64,000 bases of DNA from Petunia secreta (Eukaryota > Streptophyta > Magnoliopsida > Solanales > Solanaceae): contig JARKIP010000011.1 in the NCBI GenBank assembly GCA_029990175.1, positions 372,001-436,000 of the forward strand. Reading direction: 5' to 3'. Position 1 is the stretch's first letter. Each line of letters opens with the position of its first letter. A program made the translations under genes and the position numbers. The notes under the pieces were generated by a model, which had not been told where the DNA came from, did no database searches, and saw nothing but the letters and a program-made list of their open reading frames with translations. Shown here in pieces: positions 22,695-34,700 of the stretch.

Positions 22695-25600
22695 TGTTGA
22701 ATCCCCAAAAATTACCCTTTCTTAAGAAAAAGACAAGTTTCGGGTATATTTCAACAAAGTGGAGATTCCAAAAGGTTTCTTTGGAGTCGCCACCTAATTT
22801 AAGGATTATTAGGAACCTAAGTTAACTAAAGAGTGCAATTTTATTCCTTATTTAAAGGAAAATAATTCAGAGATTCTTAGGTAAGTGGTTCTATTAAATT
22901 CGAAAGAAGGTCCTTATTACGGGAGCACTTTCGAAAATCCGCTAAAAGCGGTTAATCCGGCGATTTCCACGAATTATTAGGATAATAACTTGATTTGTAA
23001 AACTAGATAAAGTAATAAGTATATAAATAAGGTAAATGAATAAATGGTTAATTAAGCGGTTAAATAATCGGACAAGTAAATAAGTAAGGCAAGTGAATAA
23101 TTGCTTAACTAATTAATTAATTGATAATAAATAGATAGAATAAAGAATTAATTAATTAATTAATTAATTAAATGGATAATTAAATACATATAATTGTAGA
23201 TAACAGATAAATAAATGATTACCTAGATAATTAATGAATGAGTAGCTTACTTAGTTATGTTATATAAAATAGATATTAAGCTCAATTGCTTACTCAAATT
23301 AATAAATAAATAATTGTATAGATAGAATAAGAAGGGATGAATTACTTCTCTTAATAAGTTAAGTAAAAATAAGCAATGAGTGAATAGATAAACCAATATT
23401 AGTTAATTGAATAGTTGATTAAATGATCCAAACATCGTTAAGTAAATAAATGAGTTGTTGATTAAATAGCTACGCAATTAATGGTAGACTATCAAATGAT
23501 CAATGGATTAAATTATTTAAAACAATTAATTGACACAATTGATTAATGAACAAATTAACTAAACGATAATTGACGAATTAAGTAATTAATTGACAAATTA
23601 ACCGTTTTATAATTAAATAGATAAGTAAATACAATATGAATGCGTATCAATTATTATTATTATTATTTAAATAAATAGGCATTAAGGGAAAGCGTCATTT
23701 TAATTGTATTTTATTTTGCACTCGTTAATTAACAAGTAGTTCGCAATTTCTAAATTAATTGGCAGGTTCCAAAGAAAACGATACAAATGTTTCAATAAAA
23801 ACTACTATGAATATTCACAAAGAAATTTATTTCACAAAATTCTATCCTAGTTCGATTTCAAGGATTCTAAAACATGCTTTTCTAAAGGGGATAGGAGAGA
23901 GGGGGTTTAGAAGATAGAACCCGGATAGCAAATACACCAGCCCTGTATTTTACAAGGTTTTTATTTTTTCTTTTACATTTTCGGGGATATCAAGTCCCGA
24001 AAATGCGGAGCGTATCAAATAACTTCCCAATGCACGTCATCCCCATTTGTGAGTTAAGCAACTCAAACTCGATCCCAGGAGTTCATGTCAAAGAAAATAA
24101 AATTAAGAAAAATTAGTACTCATCCAATATCAAATAATTTTGAAGAAAGGAACATAATACACGCAAATTGTAATACATGTTTCTTTACTGGCTATCTATA
24201 AGAGTAAAATCATAAGAAGTTGATCATCTTTCGATTTTAGACTAAGCGAGCGCATGCAAAGACTTTTGTATGATCCTTACTGCTTATTCACCTACTCGCG
24301 ACCAACACAGAATCTTGCTACTTAAATCGAATTGCATGTATATATTTCTCAACATTACCAAGGTTATGAGGACCTATGATTAACTTTAGAAATATTGAAA
24401 ATAGGGCAGGGACATTTAAAAGGAGCTTGACTGAAACAAGGAACTAGAGACATGAAAATGCGACCAAGACACAATACGACAAAACTTAACAAGCCACTGC
24501 ATTACCAATTACTCCATCACTCAAACTCCTAAACCTTCCTGAATCTCTCTCTTAACCTGAACTAACCCTCACAAGATCTGGCAACTCCTCATAACTTCTA
24601 ACAGCCCCCAGAGACAACATGGGACCTGAGCAAACCCCAAGCATCCTGCACACCTCGCACATCTGACTTCAATTTCTATACATCAACCAAAAAACTTCAA
24701 AGACATCCACTTCCCTCAAGAATAAAGAGTCAGAAACTGCCCCACTACTACTTCATCTTCTACTTCACTGCCTAAGACAATTACCAGAACTCCCTCACCT
24801 TACCTCATCTAAAACAGCTTGAAACGAACTCCCTGCACCTAGGCCACTCTAACTCACCAGAACACCTCTCCAAAAACTATCTAGACAACAGGGCAAACAA
24901 GAGCAAACAAACCCTCACACACCAGCCTACCAGAAATAAGAACAAACTCCAAATAAACTCCCTGAATCAGAGAGAAACAACATATATACCAATACCTATG
25001 AAACAAACTTCAGACACCCCTGAAACTGCCTGAACAATACATGGCTCCATGATTTCCCTCACAGCCTCCTCTTCCACTATACTTTATCCAAACCAAACCA
25101 AAGAACCAACCCTCAACCTTTGAACCAGCTCCTAAACCAACTTAACAACACCTCTAGGCTCCCTCACTGACACCCTGCTGCATACACTGAAAACTACTCC
25201 TTAAACATCTTCCAAACACCACCATCCAGACAGAAACAGAAACAGAGCAACAAGTCCAGGAGATGAGCTCAACTAATTCTAATTTCAGTTCATTCAATAA
25301 GCATTTTAACAACAGATTCATAACCAGACATCTTATCTATAACTAATGTTCTTCAGGTTTCCATCTCATAGTATGTTGTCTATATTACATTAACAAAACA
25401 GCAAGACCAAAAAATGATAAAGCTCGGATCTTTACATTTCATTCTTTAAAGCAGTTTCTTTGAATATCATACATATGTCAAATCTGGTTTTATACACCGA
25501 GAAAAACAAAATGTGAAACATCAAGAACATAATAACAAGGTTTCAGTTTTACCTTTTTAAAAGCAGTGAAATGGGGGTGAAGAGCTGAAGAAGCGACTCG

Positions 25601-26478
25601 ACTAAGCAACTTGAACAAGGTCGACGACTCGTTTGACGAGGCGACGACACAAACGTTATAGCGATAACTCAAACAGAACTCAGGAAGCCAAAAATCAGAA
25701 ACAGAACACTATGTATTTTAAGCTGCCGTTTTTCTTGTCCAAAACTAGAACCCCTTAAAACCGAACTTAAGCATATATTTATAGGGAAACTTCTTTAGGG
25801 TTTTCGATCTATAATGAAAAGACTAGTATAACTTTTACATACCTTTTACAACGTTCTGATTTTAACTTTTGTCACAAGAATTTTGAATAGAAATCCGAAA
25901 AGAAAAGGAAAATAATCGAATATATCCTTTTCCTCCGATTTTGAATTCAAAACACTTGTTTGTTCTCGATCCAAGCCGTTGATGATGAAAAGGAGTAGAA
26001 ATATACGGTGTGGATCGGATTTACACGCTTTGGGGTCTTGTTTTTTTAGGGGGAAATGAAAAGGTCGGATTAGGGGACCATTACCATGTTTGGGGTGACA
26101 AAGGAAGTGGGGACGAGATTTGGGTGCGGCCGGAAATGGCAAAGAGGAGGGTGACGGAGAGGGTTTGGGGAAAGGGAGATTAGGGTTCTTGGCTTAGGAG
26201 GGAAATGGGGCGGACTGAAGTGGGTTATGTATAATATATATATATATATGCTTTGCACGAGTAGGCTGAAATTAAAACCTGGGAACGAATTTAGCCCCAT
26301 ATTTTAACTAATTGGAAATTAAAGGGGGTTGCACGGATGGACTGAAATCAAGGCTACGCATTGCATTTTAGGCCTTTTCTTTCCAAATTTCATTAATTCA
26401 CCTTAAAATTTGAAATTAATTTTTTATTAAAATAATTAGTATTAATTAAAATTTACGGGACAAAATTGGGTGTCAACA
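22695..26478 (-). repeat. 5' LTR of element 2, full length
   Basis: 3,784 bp bounded on the plus strand by TGTTGAATCC and GGTGTCAACA, so it is TG...CA with short terminal inverted repeats TGTTGA/TCAACA. The part 23014-26478 matches the 3' LTR with about a dozen substitutions. The segment 22695-23013 (U5 end) has no partner because the other LTR is truncated. Confidence 0.92.
26231..26249 (-). promoter_or_regulatory. TATA box of the 5' LTR of element 2
   Basis: Alternating TA run about 230 bp from the LTR start, a couple of bases longer than its copy at 9427-9444. Followed in sense by the pyrimidine-rich leader. It is the likely promoter of the full-length RNA. Confidence 0.65.
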
Positions 26479-27189
26479 GAAAATCTCTGCAATTCTTGGC
26501 TATAACCAATACTTAAAGCTTTGGTGCAATAGGCAACTTACAGAAAAAGTCTCTGTGAGTAATGACAATAGCCAAGACTTTAAGCTCTGTGCAATGGAAA
26601 ACAAGAAGATCTAATGGCTATAGCCAGGAAAAACCTTAAAATCACCTTAATCAAACAAAACAAGCAAAAAAAATCACAGAAACCTCAAAATTAGTATGAC
26701 AATCATCAATTCAAATAAAAAAATTAACAAATAAGTATATTAACAATAATTAGCAAAAAAATACAGGTAAAGCATTAGGCGAAATAGACTTTGCATTATA
26801 ACACAATTTAAATAAAAATAATAGTGTAAATATAAATAAATACATGGAAAAAGAGAAACACTTACCCTAAATCTGCAGAACACAAAGAAAAAGAAGGAAA
26901 TGAAGGAGGCAAGAAACAGGAGAGTAGTTATGAAGAAGAAAAGGAAGAAAGAAAAGACTCGATGTGAACTAGGTCTAGGCAGGGGCAAAATAGGTCTTTC
27001 ACGTACTAACTAATGATATAGAGGACATTAGTTAAAATATTTCAAAATGAGGGCATTTATCTAAAATCAAGGATTACTAAGGGCCCCTAGTGAAATTTTT
27101 TGTAAAAATTTCGTGTAGGGGCCTGTTTGGCGCGCGCTAATTGATTTGTAGCCGTCAAAAATAAATTCGCTGAGAAATAGCCACCTCCG
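26479..27189. other. flanking DNA right of element 2, no gene seen
   Basis: Starts GAAAATCTCTGC directly after the LTR. Two diverged copies of a roughly 70-bp segment lie at about 26480-26600 (CAATTCTTGGCTATAACCAA, then GACAATAGCCAAGACTT). The reverse frame at 26740-26988 is low-complexity and not supported. Confidence 0.4.
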
Positions 27190-27493
27190 GACAAATCCCA
27201 TTGTTCAAAGCTCCAGTATTTATACTGAAAGCTTCAGTAAACTAACCCCAGTATAAAATACTGGGGCCTTGAACAAAACTTGTTCAAGGCCCCAGCATTT
27301 TGTTATGGGACTTTATATAAAGCTTCAGTCCCATAACAAAATACTGGGGCTATGAACAAAACTTGTTCACAGCCCTAGCATTTTGTTATGGGACTGAAGC
27401 TTTATATATAAAGTCTCATAACAAAATAATGGGATATATCCCTTTGATGGAACCTATGTTATGGGAATAAATCCCATTATTTTGTTATGGGAT
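27190..27493. repeat. array of palindromes (left part)
   Basis: Consecutive inverted repeats are built from one vocabulary (CCCATAACAAAATACTGGGG and TTGAACAA). Perfect examples: CAGTAT/ATACTG at 27214-27227, CCCCAGTAT/ATACTGGGG at 27246-27266, and 14-bp GGGGCCTTGAACAA/TTGTTCAAGGCCCC at 27263-27293. The largest pairs 27290-27359 with 27363-27433, about 70 nt per arm with few mismatches around a three-base loop. The array continues at 34521 after the Copia insertion. It may be a foldback or MITE-type element; I cannot name a family. Confidence 0.7.
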
Positions 27494-27498
27494 AAAGT

Positions 27499-28772
27499 TG
27501 TTGGAATATACTAATAACCATGCGGTTTTAGTTGGATTATTCCTAGTTGAACAATTGGTATTCATTTATTAAATATAATGAAGTATTACTAATTTAGATC
27601 AATTGTGTCGTGTGTGTCCTATTATATATATAGTAGTTGATTTATTGTGTGTAGAGCCAAGCTTATACACGGAAGATTAAATCACCGATTCTTATAAATA
27701 ATAAAGTAATGTTCACAGTCTAAGATGGAAATTGGACAAAGCCATTGGTATGATTGTAGTACAAGATTATATATAATTTATCTTGATTATGGGAATGGTA
27801 TAGTTCCTACTTCTTGTGCTAGTGCGATTTGTGTGCATTGAACGGGCCAAGTAGAGATAAGTATTTTTATACTGACTATATTAAACAAACTCTCTAGCTC
27901 ATCAAATGCACTTATACTCTGAATCTTGATATATCTATTATTAGTGGTGTATATTATTCATTGTCTTGATTTATCAATAGGTGAAGTCCAGGATATTTGG
28001 GTCAAATAATTCCTGATAAGTTGGACAATGATAATATGCATTTGCAAAGTAATAGCTAGTTGATAGAATTCACGTCTCGTTATAGAGATTGATGACACCC
28101 CTTTATGAAAGCTTATAAGTTTCTATGTGTAAATCTGGCCAGTGGATTTCACATCCGGCACATGGAATAAGTTAAGCGGAACTCTAAAGGATATATATAT
28201 TTAGTCAATATATTGAATTGTCAGTAATTTAATAATATTGATTGGTGTCTGTAATCTTAACGTGGGGAGTTAAATAAGATTTGATGGAAGAATTCGAAAT
28301 TCAACTGAGGAGTGCAATTACGAATTTCTAGTGGAAATAATTTGTAATTTATTATGGAAAGGTTAATTCTAGAGAAAGAGAATTAATTCCATAATTGGAA
28401 GCCTCATTAATTAATTATGTGGTCCCTGTTGTGATCGAATTCAATTAAAACTATATAAAGGGGATTCTTGGCCAAAAGAAAAAATACACAAAACACAAAA
28501 ACCCTAAATAGCTTCTCTCTCTGAAACACTTGTTCCACCCAAGTGATTATTAGTCTGGGTATTGTTCAGGCACACGGCAGAAGATCATGGAACTGGAGGA
28601 CGACCCCGTAGATGATTCTGCTCGTGATTGAAGATTTGTTTCAAGGTTGAAGTCACGCTTCAAGAGGTATTCCGTTCTATATTTACGTAAAACTAAATTG
28701 CCTGCTAGTTTGTCTAGATAACATGTGAGTTCTTGATCCTGGAATTGCTTCCGCTGCGTTTATATTCCTTCA
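27499..28772 (+). repeat. 5' LTR of the Copia element
   Basis: 1,274 bp, TG...CA. Contains a TATA-like stretch (CTATATAAAGGGG near 28452) followed by AAAACACAAAAACCCTAAATAGC and a CT-rich start region, a typical promoter-leader layout. It keeps the segment AAATCTGGCCAGTGG... near 28130 that is deleted in the 3' LTR. Confidence 0.88.
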
Positions 28773-28774
28773 AT

Positions 28775-28786
28775 TGGTATCAGAGC
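28775..28786 (+). promoter_or_regulatory. primer-binding site of the Copia element
   Basis: TGGTATCAGAGC, complementary to the 3' end of initiator tRNA-Met, two bases after the LTR. This is the standard primer site of plant Ty1/copia elements. Confidence 0.92.
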
Positions 28787-29429
28787 CTGCTCACATCTAA
28801 CTAGATAGCTAGGGTTTCGTGAAAGAAAAGTGACATGCTTGTTACTTGATATAACCTGGAACTATGTGTATGTGAGCGTCTTATATGATTCATACATAAG
28901 GTTAAAGTGAATAAGCAGGTTAGACAATTAATCAAAAATTGTTGTTATAGCATGTGCGTTTGCGAATTGTTGGTTATTGACTAAATCCCTGTGGTTATGG
29001 TAATGACAGCATGGAGTTGTTGTTCTGGGTGGGAATGCATGATTATGGTTCCTTGGCATAACTAGACAACAAAACCAATGATTGAAACTATGGATGTTTT
29101 GAGATTAAAGGCATTGTCGGTGGCTGTGGAGCAAAACTAGTGCCCTCGGCGGACTAAAACTATTCATTGTTTTTGATAAACTATCTTAATTTAGGAATTG
29201 CATGGATATTAAATCAAGAATTACTTTTTCAAAAGAAAAGAAAGGGTGATTATGGAACTAAGGAACTAAATATATGCAATTTAGTTAAGAAGATACATAA
29301 ACCAGTGAGTTCTAATCGCACATGTGATTAAGTGAAAGTGTTTCATATTTAGACTTTTTTTTTAACTATTTTGTTAGTTTAGCTTTTGGTTGGCAAGACT
29401 TCTCTTTTTGTTAAAGAACCAACCTAGAT

Positions 29430-30010
29430 TAAGACTATATGACTAATAAATAGTTACTACAAGCGTGATTTATTTATTTGGAATCATTGAATATTCTTAA
29501 TACTTTATATGTGTTAAGGATTTTACGGTAAATAAATAGTTATCATTGATGTATGTAGTTTATTTATTTGGATATCATTGAAAGTTCTTAATACCTTATA
29601 CTTGTGTTAAAATTTTATGATAAACACATTATTATCACTTACGTGATTTATTTATTTAGATATCATTGAAAATTCTTAACACGTTATGCATGTGATAAGA
29701 TATCATACGTGAATTAAGATTTTGTGACTAATAAATAGTTACCACTAAAGTGGTTTATTTATTCGGAATCGTTGAAAATTCTTAATGATATTATTCATGA
29801 GAGATGATATTATATATAGATTAAGAGTTTATGATAAATGGTCACCCCAAATGGAGTATTTATTCAGAGTCATTGGAAATTCTTAATGCTCTATGCACAT
29901 GAGATTGCATCAAATAAATGAATTGAGAGTTATGATTAATAAATAGAATTCGCGAAAATGATCTATTTATTTGACTCGTTGAATTTTCTCAATGTACCAT
30001 GTGTAAGTTG
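29430..30010 (+). repeat. six diverged 90-105 bp repeats with inverted arms
   Basis: Units recur near 29468, 29558, 29647, 29752, 29854 and 29961 with a TTTATTTATT(T/C)GGAATCATTGAAAATTCTTAA core. Most can form a stem of AATAAATA with TATTTATT around a variable centre; the fourth adds ACCAC/GTGGT inside. They occupy the place of the missing gag and are non-coding. Confidence 0.65.
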
Positions 30011-30289
30011 TCTATTGGTAAGTGTATGCTAGTGGTCAAATTTTATCTACTTGAAAAGAAGATTGAATTTTTTATACTAGAAACACTAAATTAATTCATG
30101 AGATAAGATATTGAGGTTTTCACCCAATAGGAGAAAATAATATCTTGGGTTCTCTCATGTGTGTTAATTGAAAGGACAATTTGATTTAACATGAGGTTTT
30201 GTGTATCCTAATCAAAGAAGTAACACATGCATACATTGTGCTCATGGAATAATTATAGAGAGAATGGAAACGTGCATCGTGTTTGCTTC

Positions 30290-31215
30290 AATTCAGAAAA
30301 CCGCCTAAAATGTTATCTTTCGAATTTGGTCATAGCTTTGCGATCATGAATTTACGATCTCTAATTGACCTGAAATTCAGTAGAGACATCAGAAACGGTC
30401 AAGTAAGCAGTTTTCACTGTTTAAGAGTGAGTGATGTCAGTTTAACGTTTTGAGATCGTCTGGACGATGTTTTAGGTAGTGTGCTGGATTTAAACGTGAA
30501 TTAAATATGAAAAGTCATTCTATATATCAATTTTGGTTTATATTAAATTTAGGACATGATAATGCATGATGATTTAATAAATATTGATATATGATAAGAA
30601 TGTAGTTCATATTTTATATTCTTAGAAACGTAAGAGTTGCACTGTTTTAGTGAAATACAAAATTTTAAAATATGTTGTTTGATCTTGATTCATGGATATC
30701 AAAAGATTGCTTGTTGATATATGATTTGAACTTGCAACAGATATATTTTGAACCCTAAAAACGTGAAAACAAGAATTGTCTGAATTTGGTCATAGTTTCG
30801 GAGATCAGAAATTTTGACAGACTCCGATTGACTTGAAATTTGGCAGGTTCATTGGAAACGGCCCAATGAGAAAAACTCACTGATATGCAGTGAGCCATGT
30901 CGTTTTTTGGCAGTTTGAGGCTGTAAAGATGGTAGTTTTGGCATTTTTCTATTTTCTGGAAATTATTTTTCTTCGAAAAGTTAATGGTTGGCACCCAGTG
31001 GTAATAGGGATTATTCTATATGGTCTCCATGATCATATACTAGTATAAATGATATATTTATGTTTTGACAATAGATCTTCCTCCATAACGGATAAATTTA
31101 TTGTTAAGTATACTTGGCTTAAAAGTCTCTATGGTATCCATGATTTGATACTAGTATAAACAATGTGTTTACGTGTTGACAAAAGGTCTTCCTCCCTAAC
31201 GGATAAATGTATTGT
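30290..31215 (+). repeat. further internal duplications in the Copia element
   Basis: A GAATTTGGTCATAG segment with similar following text occurs at about 30317 and 30784. A roughly 110-bp duplication starting TCCATGAT...ATACTAGTATAAA lies at 31025-31210, each copy containing CTTCCTCC.TAACGGATAAAT. I see no coding content. Confidence 0.55.
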
Positions 31216-31619
31216 TGGTATACTAGGTTTAATCACTAGTTGTTGATGACTTGTATATATCTCTCCAACTGAGAATTGCATGTTGAGTCAATGAGACTAG
31301 GGATATTCAATAATTGATATTTACTTGAATTAAATTGATAGTAGACTCTCCAACTGAGTTTGATATTAATTAATTTAATGAGTGAAATCTGACTTTGCAT
31401 GTATATGGTGCATGAATAGTTACTTTCCCAACGAATTTGGCTATTCAAAATGTATGAAATATGTATGTGATGTGTTTTGAATTTGATTATTCAATGTTAC
31501 ATGACCAGTATTGATCTATTTAAATTGTTTTGTCTCACTAATTAGATATGTCTTTATTTCAATTTCCTAAGTGCTATTTTCTCACAAAACTAAATGTTCT
31601 AGGATTTATTTTGGTGATG

Positions 31620-32680
31620 ACAAGACATTAATTTAAAGGATGCATTATATGTATGATAAGTTAGAAAGAAATTTGATTCCAGTTTCTAGCTTAATAAGAG
31701 ATGGTTATTCAATTTATTTTACCAATAACTTTGGTGTTATTGAGGTTAATAAATGTTTATCTCTTGTGGTACAATGTTGTAAAGCCTTTTCATTTAATAT
31801 GTCTTCTGAATTTAACAATATTAATTTGCCCCATAAGAGAAAGTATTCTTTGAAATTGAATAACACTTATCTGTTGCTTTTGTATCAAGGTCATATGTAT
31901 TTTAATAGAATATTGTGGTTGGTTATGGATGGATCTTTAAGGTTCATTAGAAGTGGAGGCACTACCAACCCTGTGAATTCTTATTAAAAGAAAATATGAC
32001 TAAGTGATACTTCCCTTTAAAAGGAAATAAAGCAAGTGATAAGTTAGAATTAATTCGTTCTGATTAGTATAGTCTGATGAACATACATGCAAGAGGTGTT
32101 TTGAGTATTTTTATGAAATTCATGAATGATAGTCAAAATATGAATATATTTATCTGATGCACTATAAGTCTTAATGCTTTGAGAAATTCAAGGAGTTTAA
32201 GACTAGAAATGGAAAAACGTCATGAAAAATTTATTAAGTCACTGTGATCTAATCGTGGTGGTGATACCTCTCTGCAAAGTTCACTATTACTTATCAAAAT
32301 AAGGAATTATGTCAAAAATCTACACCTGGGACGCTATATCAATATGGTGTAGTAGAAAGAAGAATTAAGACTATTATGGAGATGGTTAGATCAGTGTGGA
32401 GTTGTTCAAACTTGTTATTCACTTTCGTATTGGGAATATGCCTTAGAAAATTTAAATTACATTCTAAATATAGTCCTTCTATGTTAGTACATTTTAAAGG
32501 GAAAACTGGTTAGTTGGAATCAAGGATGAATGTGCATATGTTTACTGGCTATCCAAAGGGGACGAAAGAAGTTTATTTACCTGTCATAATGAAAAGAAGG
32601 TATTTGTTTAGCATAAATACCAGATTTCTAGAATATGATTATTTAATAAACAATGCTCCTAAAAGAAATAACAAGTGATT
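31620..32680 (+). pseudogene. Copia pol remnant: pre-integrase and integrase
   Basis: The frame 31640-31987 contains LIPVSSLIRDGYSI, LLYQGHMYFNRILWLVMDGSL, which match the GAG-pre-integrase domain layout of plant Copia (ISVSCL...; the LGH motif here reads QGH). Further right, in several frames and with stops, come an integrase-like stretch (32180-32270, around KFKEFKT), TLLEMVRSVW (near 32370) and KGKTG, ESRMNVHMFTGYPKGTKEVY, FSINTRFLEYDYLINN (32500-32660). RT and RNase H are absent. The reading is by resemblance to family motifs. Confidence 0.7.
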
Positions 32681-33260
32681 CACCTAAAAATTCTAAAGTT
32701 CAAGAAATCCAATCCATATGTCCATATGTCGGAATTGATGTACCATTGCATTTAAGTAGTGGGAAAAATGTCAATAGACAAAAAAATGCTTGGATTAACC
32801 ACTACTCCAAAGTAGTGGGAGTGATTTTTTCATAAGTCATTAATATATACTACAAGAAAAAGTTGTTCATATTCTAATACCGTAAGGTAAGGAAAGAATA
32901 TTGATACTTAAGATTCTAATTGTTATGTGGTTTGTCCATAAGAGCATGGTAGTGTGACTTAGTAGTGGTGATTTGTCGTAGTGGGAGAAAAGAATGAATG
33001 GTTTGGTGTGCACTCTTGGGAAAGTCTCATGACTGAATCCCTGCAGAGGTTAAGACTGACCGATAATAATCCAAAAAGCACTTTTGGACAGTGATTGCAT
33101 CAGAAAACAACTTTTCTAGTTCCTTTTTCATGTAAAAGGAACACATGTGAAAGTTGTAGATGCATGGTTAAAAGTCTAAGTGGGAGTTTGATGGGATATA
33201 TACTATTAACCATGAGTTTAGATATAGTATGTATTATAACAATGGCATGGTTATAAGTAT

Positions 33261-33271
33261 AAGTGGAAGAT
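33261..33271 (+). promoter_or_regulatory. polypurine tract of the Copia element
   Basis: AAGTGGAAGAT directly before the 3' LTR; close to the AAGTGGGAGAT common in plant Copia elements. Confidence 0.75.
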
Positions 33272-34515
33272 TGTTGGAATATACTAATAACCATGCGGTT
33301 TTAGTTGGATTATTCCAAGTTGAACAATTGGTATTCATTTATTAAATATAATGAAGTATTATTAATTTAGATCAATTATGTCATGTGTGTCCTATTATTT
33401 ATATAGTAGCTGATTTATTGTGTGTAGAGCCAAGCTTATACACAGAAGATTAAATCACCGGTTCTTATAAATAATAAAGTAATGTTCACAGTCTAAGATG
33501 GAAATTGGACAAAGCCATTGGTATGATTGTAGTACAAGATTATATATAATTTATCTTGATTATGGGAATGGTATAGTTCCTACTTCTTGTGCTAGTGCGC
33601 TTTGTGTGCATTGAACGGACCAAGTAGAGATAAGTGTTTTTATACTGACTATATTAAACAAACTCTCTAGCTCATCAAATGTACGTATACTCTTAATCTT
33701 GATATATTTATTATTAGTGGTGTATATTATTCATAGTCTTGATTTATCAATAGGTGAGGTCCAGGATATTTGTGTTAAATAATTCCTGATAAGTTGGACA
33801 ATGATAATATGCATTTGCAAAGTAATAGCTAGCTGATAGAATTCACGTCTCGTTATAGAGATTGATGACACCCCTTTATGAAAGCTTATAAGTTTCTATG
33901 TGTAAATAAGTTAAGCGGAACTCTAAAGGATATATATATATATTTAGTCAATATATTGAATTGTCAGTAATTTAATAATATTGATTGGTGTCTGTAATCT
34001 TAACGTGGGGAGTTAAATAAGATTTGATGGAAGAATTCGAAATTCAACTGAGGAGTGCAATTACGAATTTCTAGTGGAAATAATTTGTAATTTATTATGG
34101 AAAGGTTAATTCTAGAGAAAGAAAATTAATTCCATAATTGGAAGCCTCATTAATTAATTCTGTGGTCCTTGTTGTGACCGAATTCAATTAAAATTATATA
34201 AAGGGGATTCTTGGCCAAAAGAAAAAATACACAAAACACAAAAACCCTAAATAGCTTCTCTCTCTGAAACACCTGTTCCACCCAGGTGATTATTAGTCTG
34301 GGTATTGTTCGGGCACACGGCAGAAGGTCATGGAACTGGAGGACGACCCCGTAGATGATCCTGCTCGTGATTGAAGATTTGTTTCAAGGTTGAAGTCACG
34401 CTTCAAGAGGTATTCCGTTATATGTTTACGTAAAACGAAATTGCCTGTTAGTTTGTCTAGATTACATGTGAGTTCTTGATCCTGGAATTGCTTCTGCTGC
34501 GTTTATATTCCTTCA
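33272..34515 (+). repeat. 3' LTR of the Copia element
   Basis: 1,244 bp, TG...CA, same order as the 5' LTR. It lacks about 34 bp after GTGTAAAT (near 33907) and has a longer TA run just after. Confidence 0.88.
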
Positions 34516-34520
34516 AAAGT

Positions 34521-34700
34521 CCCATAACAAAATAATGGGACCTTGAACTAACATGTTCAAAGGTCCCAGTTTTGTTGTGGGATTATTTTGTTATGAGATT
34601 ATTTTGTTATGAGACTTCTTCAGTCCCATGACAAAATACTTGGGCTTTGAACAAGTTTGTTCAAACTTTAAAGTCCCAGTTTTTTGTTATGGGACTCGTG
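34521..34700. repeat. array of palindromes (right part)
   Basis: Continuation of 27190-27493. It starts CCCATAACAAAATAATGGGA, the exact complement of the text before the Copia insertion. It holds GGGACCTTGAAC/GTTCAAAGGTCCC (one bulge) and TTTGAACAA/TTGTTCAAA, and ends near TTTTTTGTTATGGGAC. AT-rich monomers TTATTTTGTTATGAGA are repeated twice. Confidence 0.65.

Larger units (their letters stand above)
6186..26478 (-). mobile_element. Ogre/Tat LTR retrotransposon 2, nearly complete
   Basis: The element reads on the minus strand: 5' LTR 22695-26478, primer site 22674-22691, ORF1, gag, protease, intron, RT-RNase H-RNase H-integrase, repetitive 3' UTR, purine tract and 3' LTR 6186-9673. Size (about 20 kb), ORF1 before gag, an intron between protease and RT, and two RNase H domains are the known hallmarks of Ogre elements. 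By eye the LTRs differ at only about a dozen bases plus small indels over 3.46 kb, so insertion was recent. ORF1 and gag each carry one disabling lesion, while pol is intact. The 3' LTR lacks its last ~320 bp, so no target duplication can be checked. Confidence 0.92.
27499..34515 (+). mobile_element. Copia-type LTR element, degenerate, with TSD
   Basis: LTRs at 27499-28772 and 33272-34515 begin TGTTGGAATATAC and end ATTCCTTCA. The target duplication AAAGT is at 27494-27498 and 34516-34520. The primer site TGGTATCAGAGC (initiator tRNA-Met type, 28775-28786) and a purine tract AAGTGGAAGAT (33261-33271) are in place. Remnants of the pre-integrase and integrase coding region are at 31620-32680; gag, RT and RNase H were not found. 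By eye the LTRs differ at roughly 30 positions, plus a 34-bp deletion in the 3' LTR, so this insertion is older than Ogre element 2. Confidence 0.9.

Noticed and set aside
31640..31987. A 115-codon ORF as an independent gene
   Set aside because: It sits inside the Copia element and follows the pre-integrase pattern with neighbouring frameshifted integrase text.
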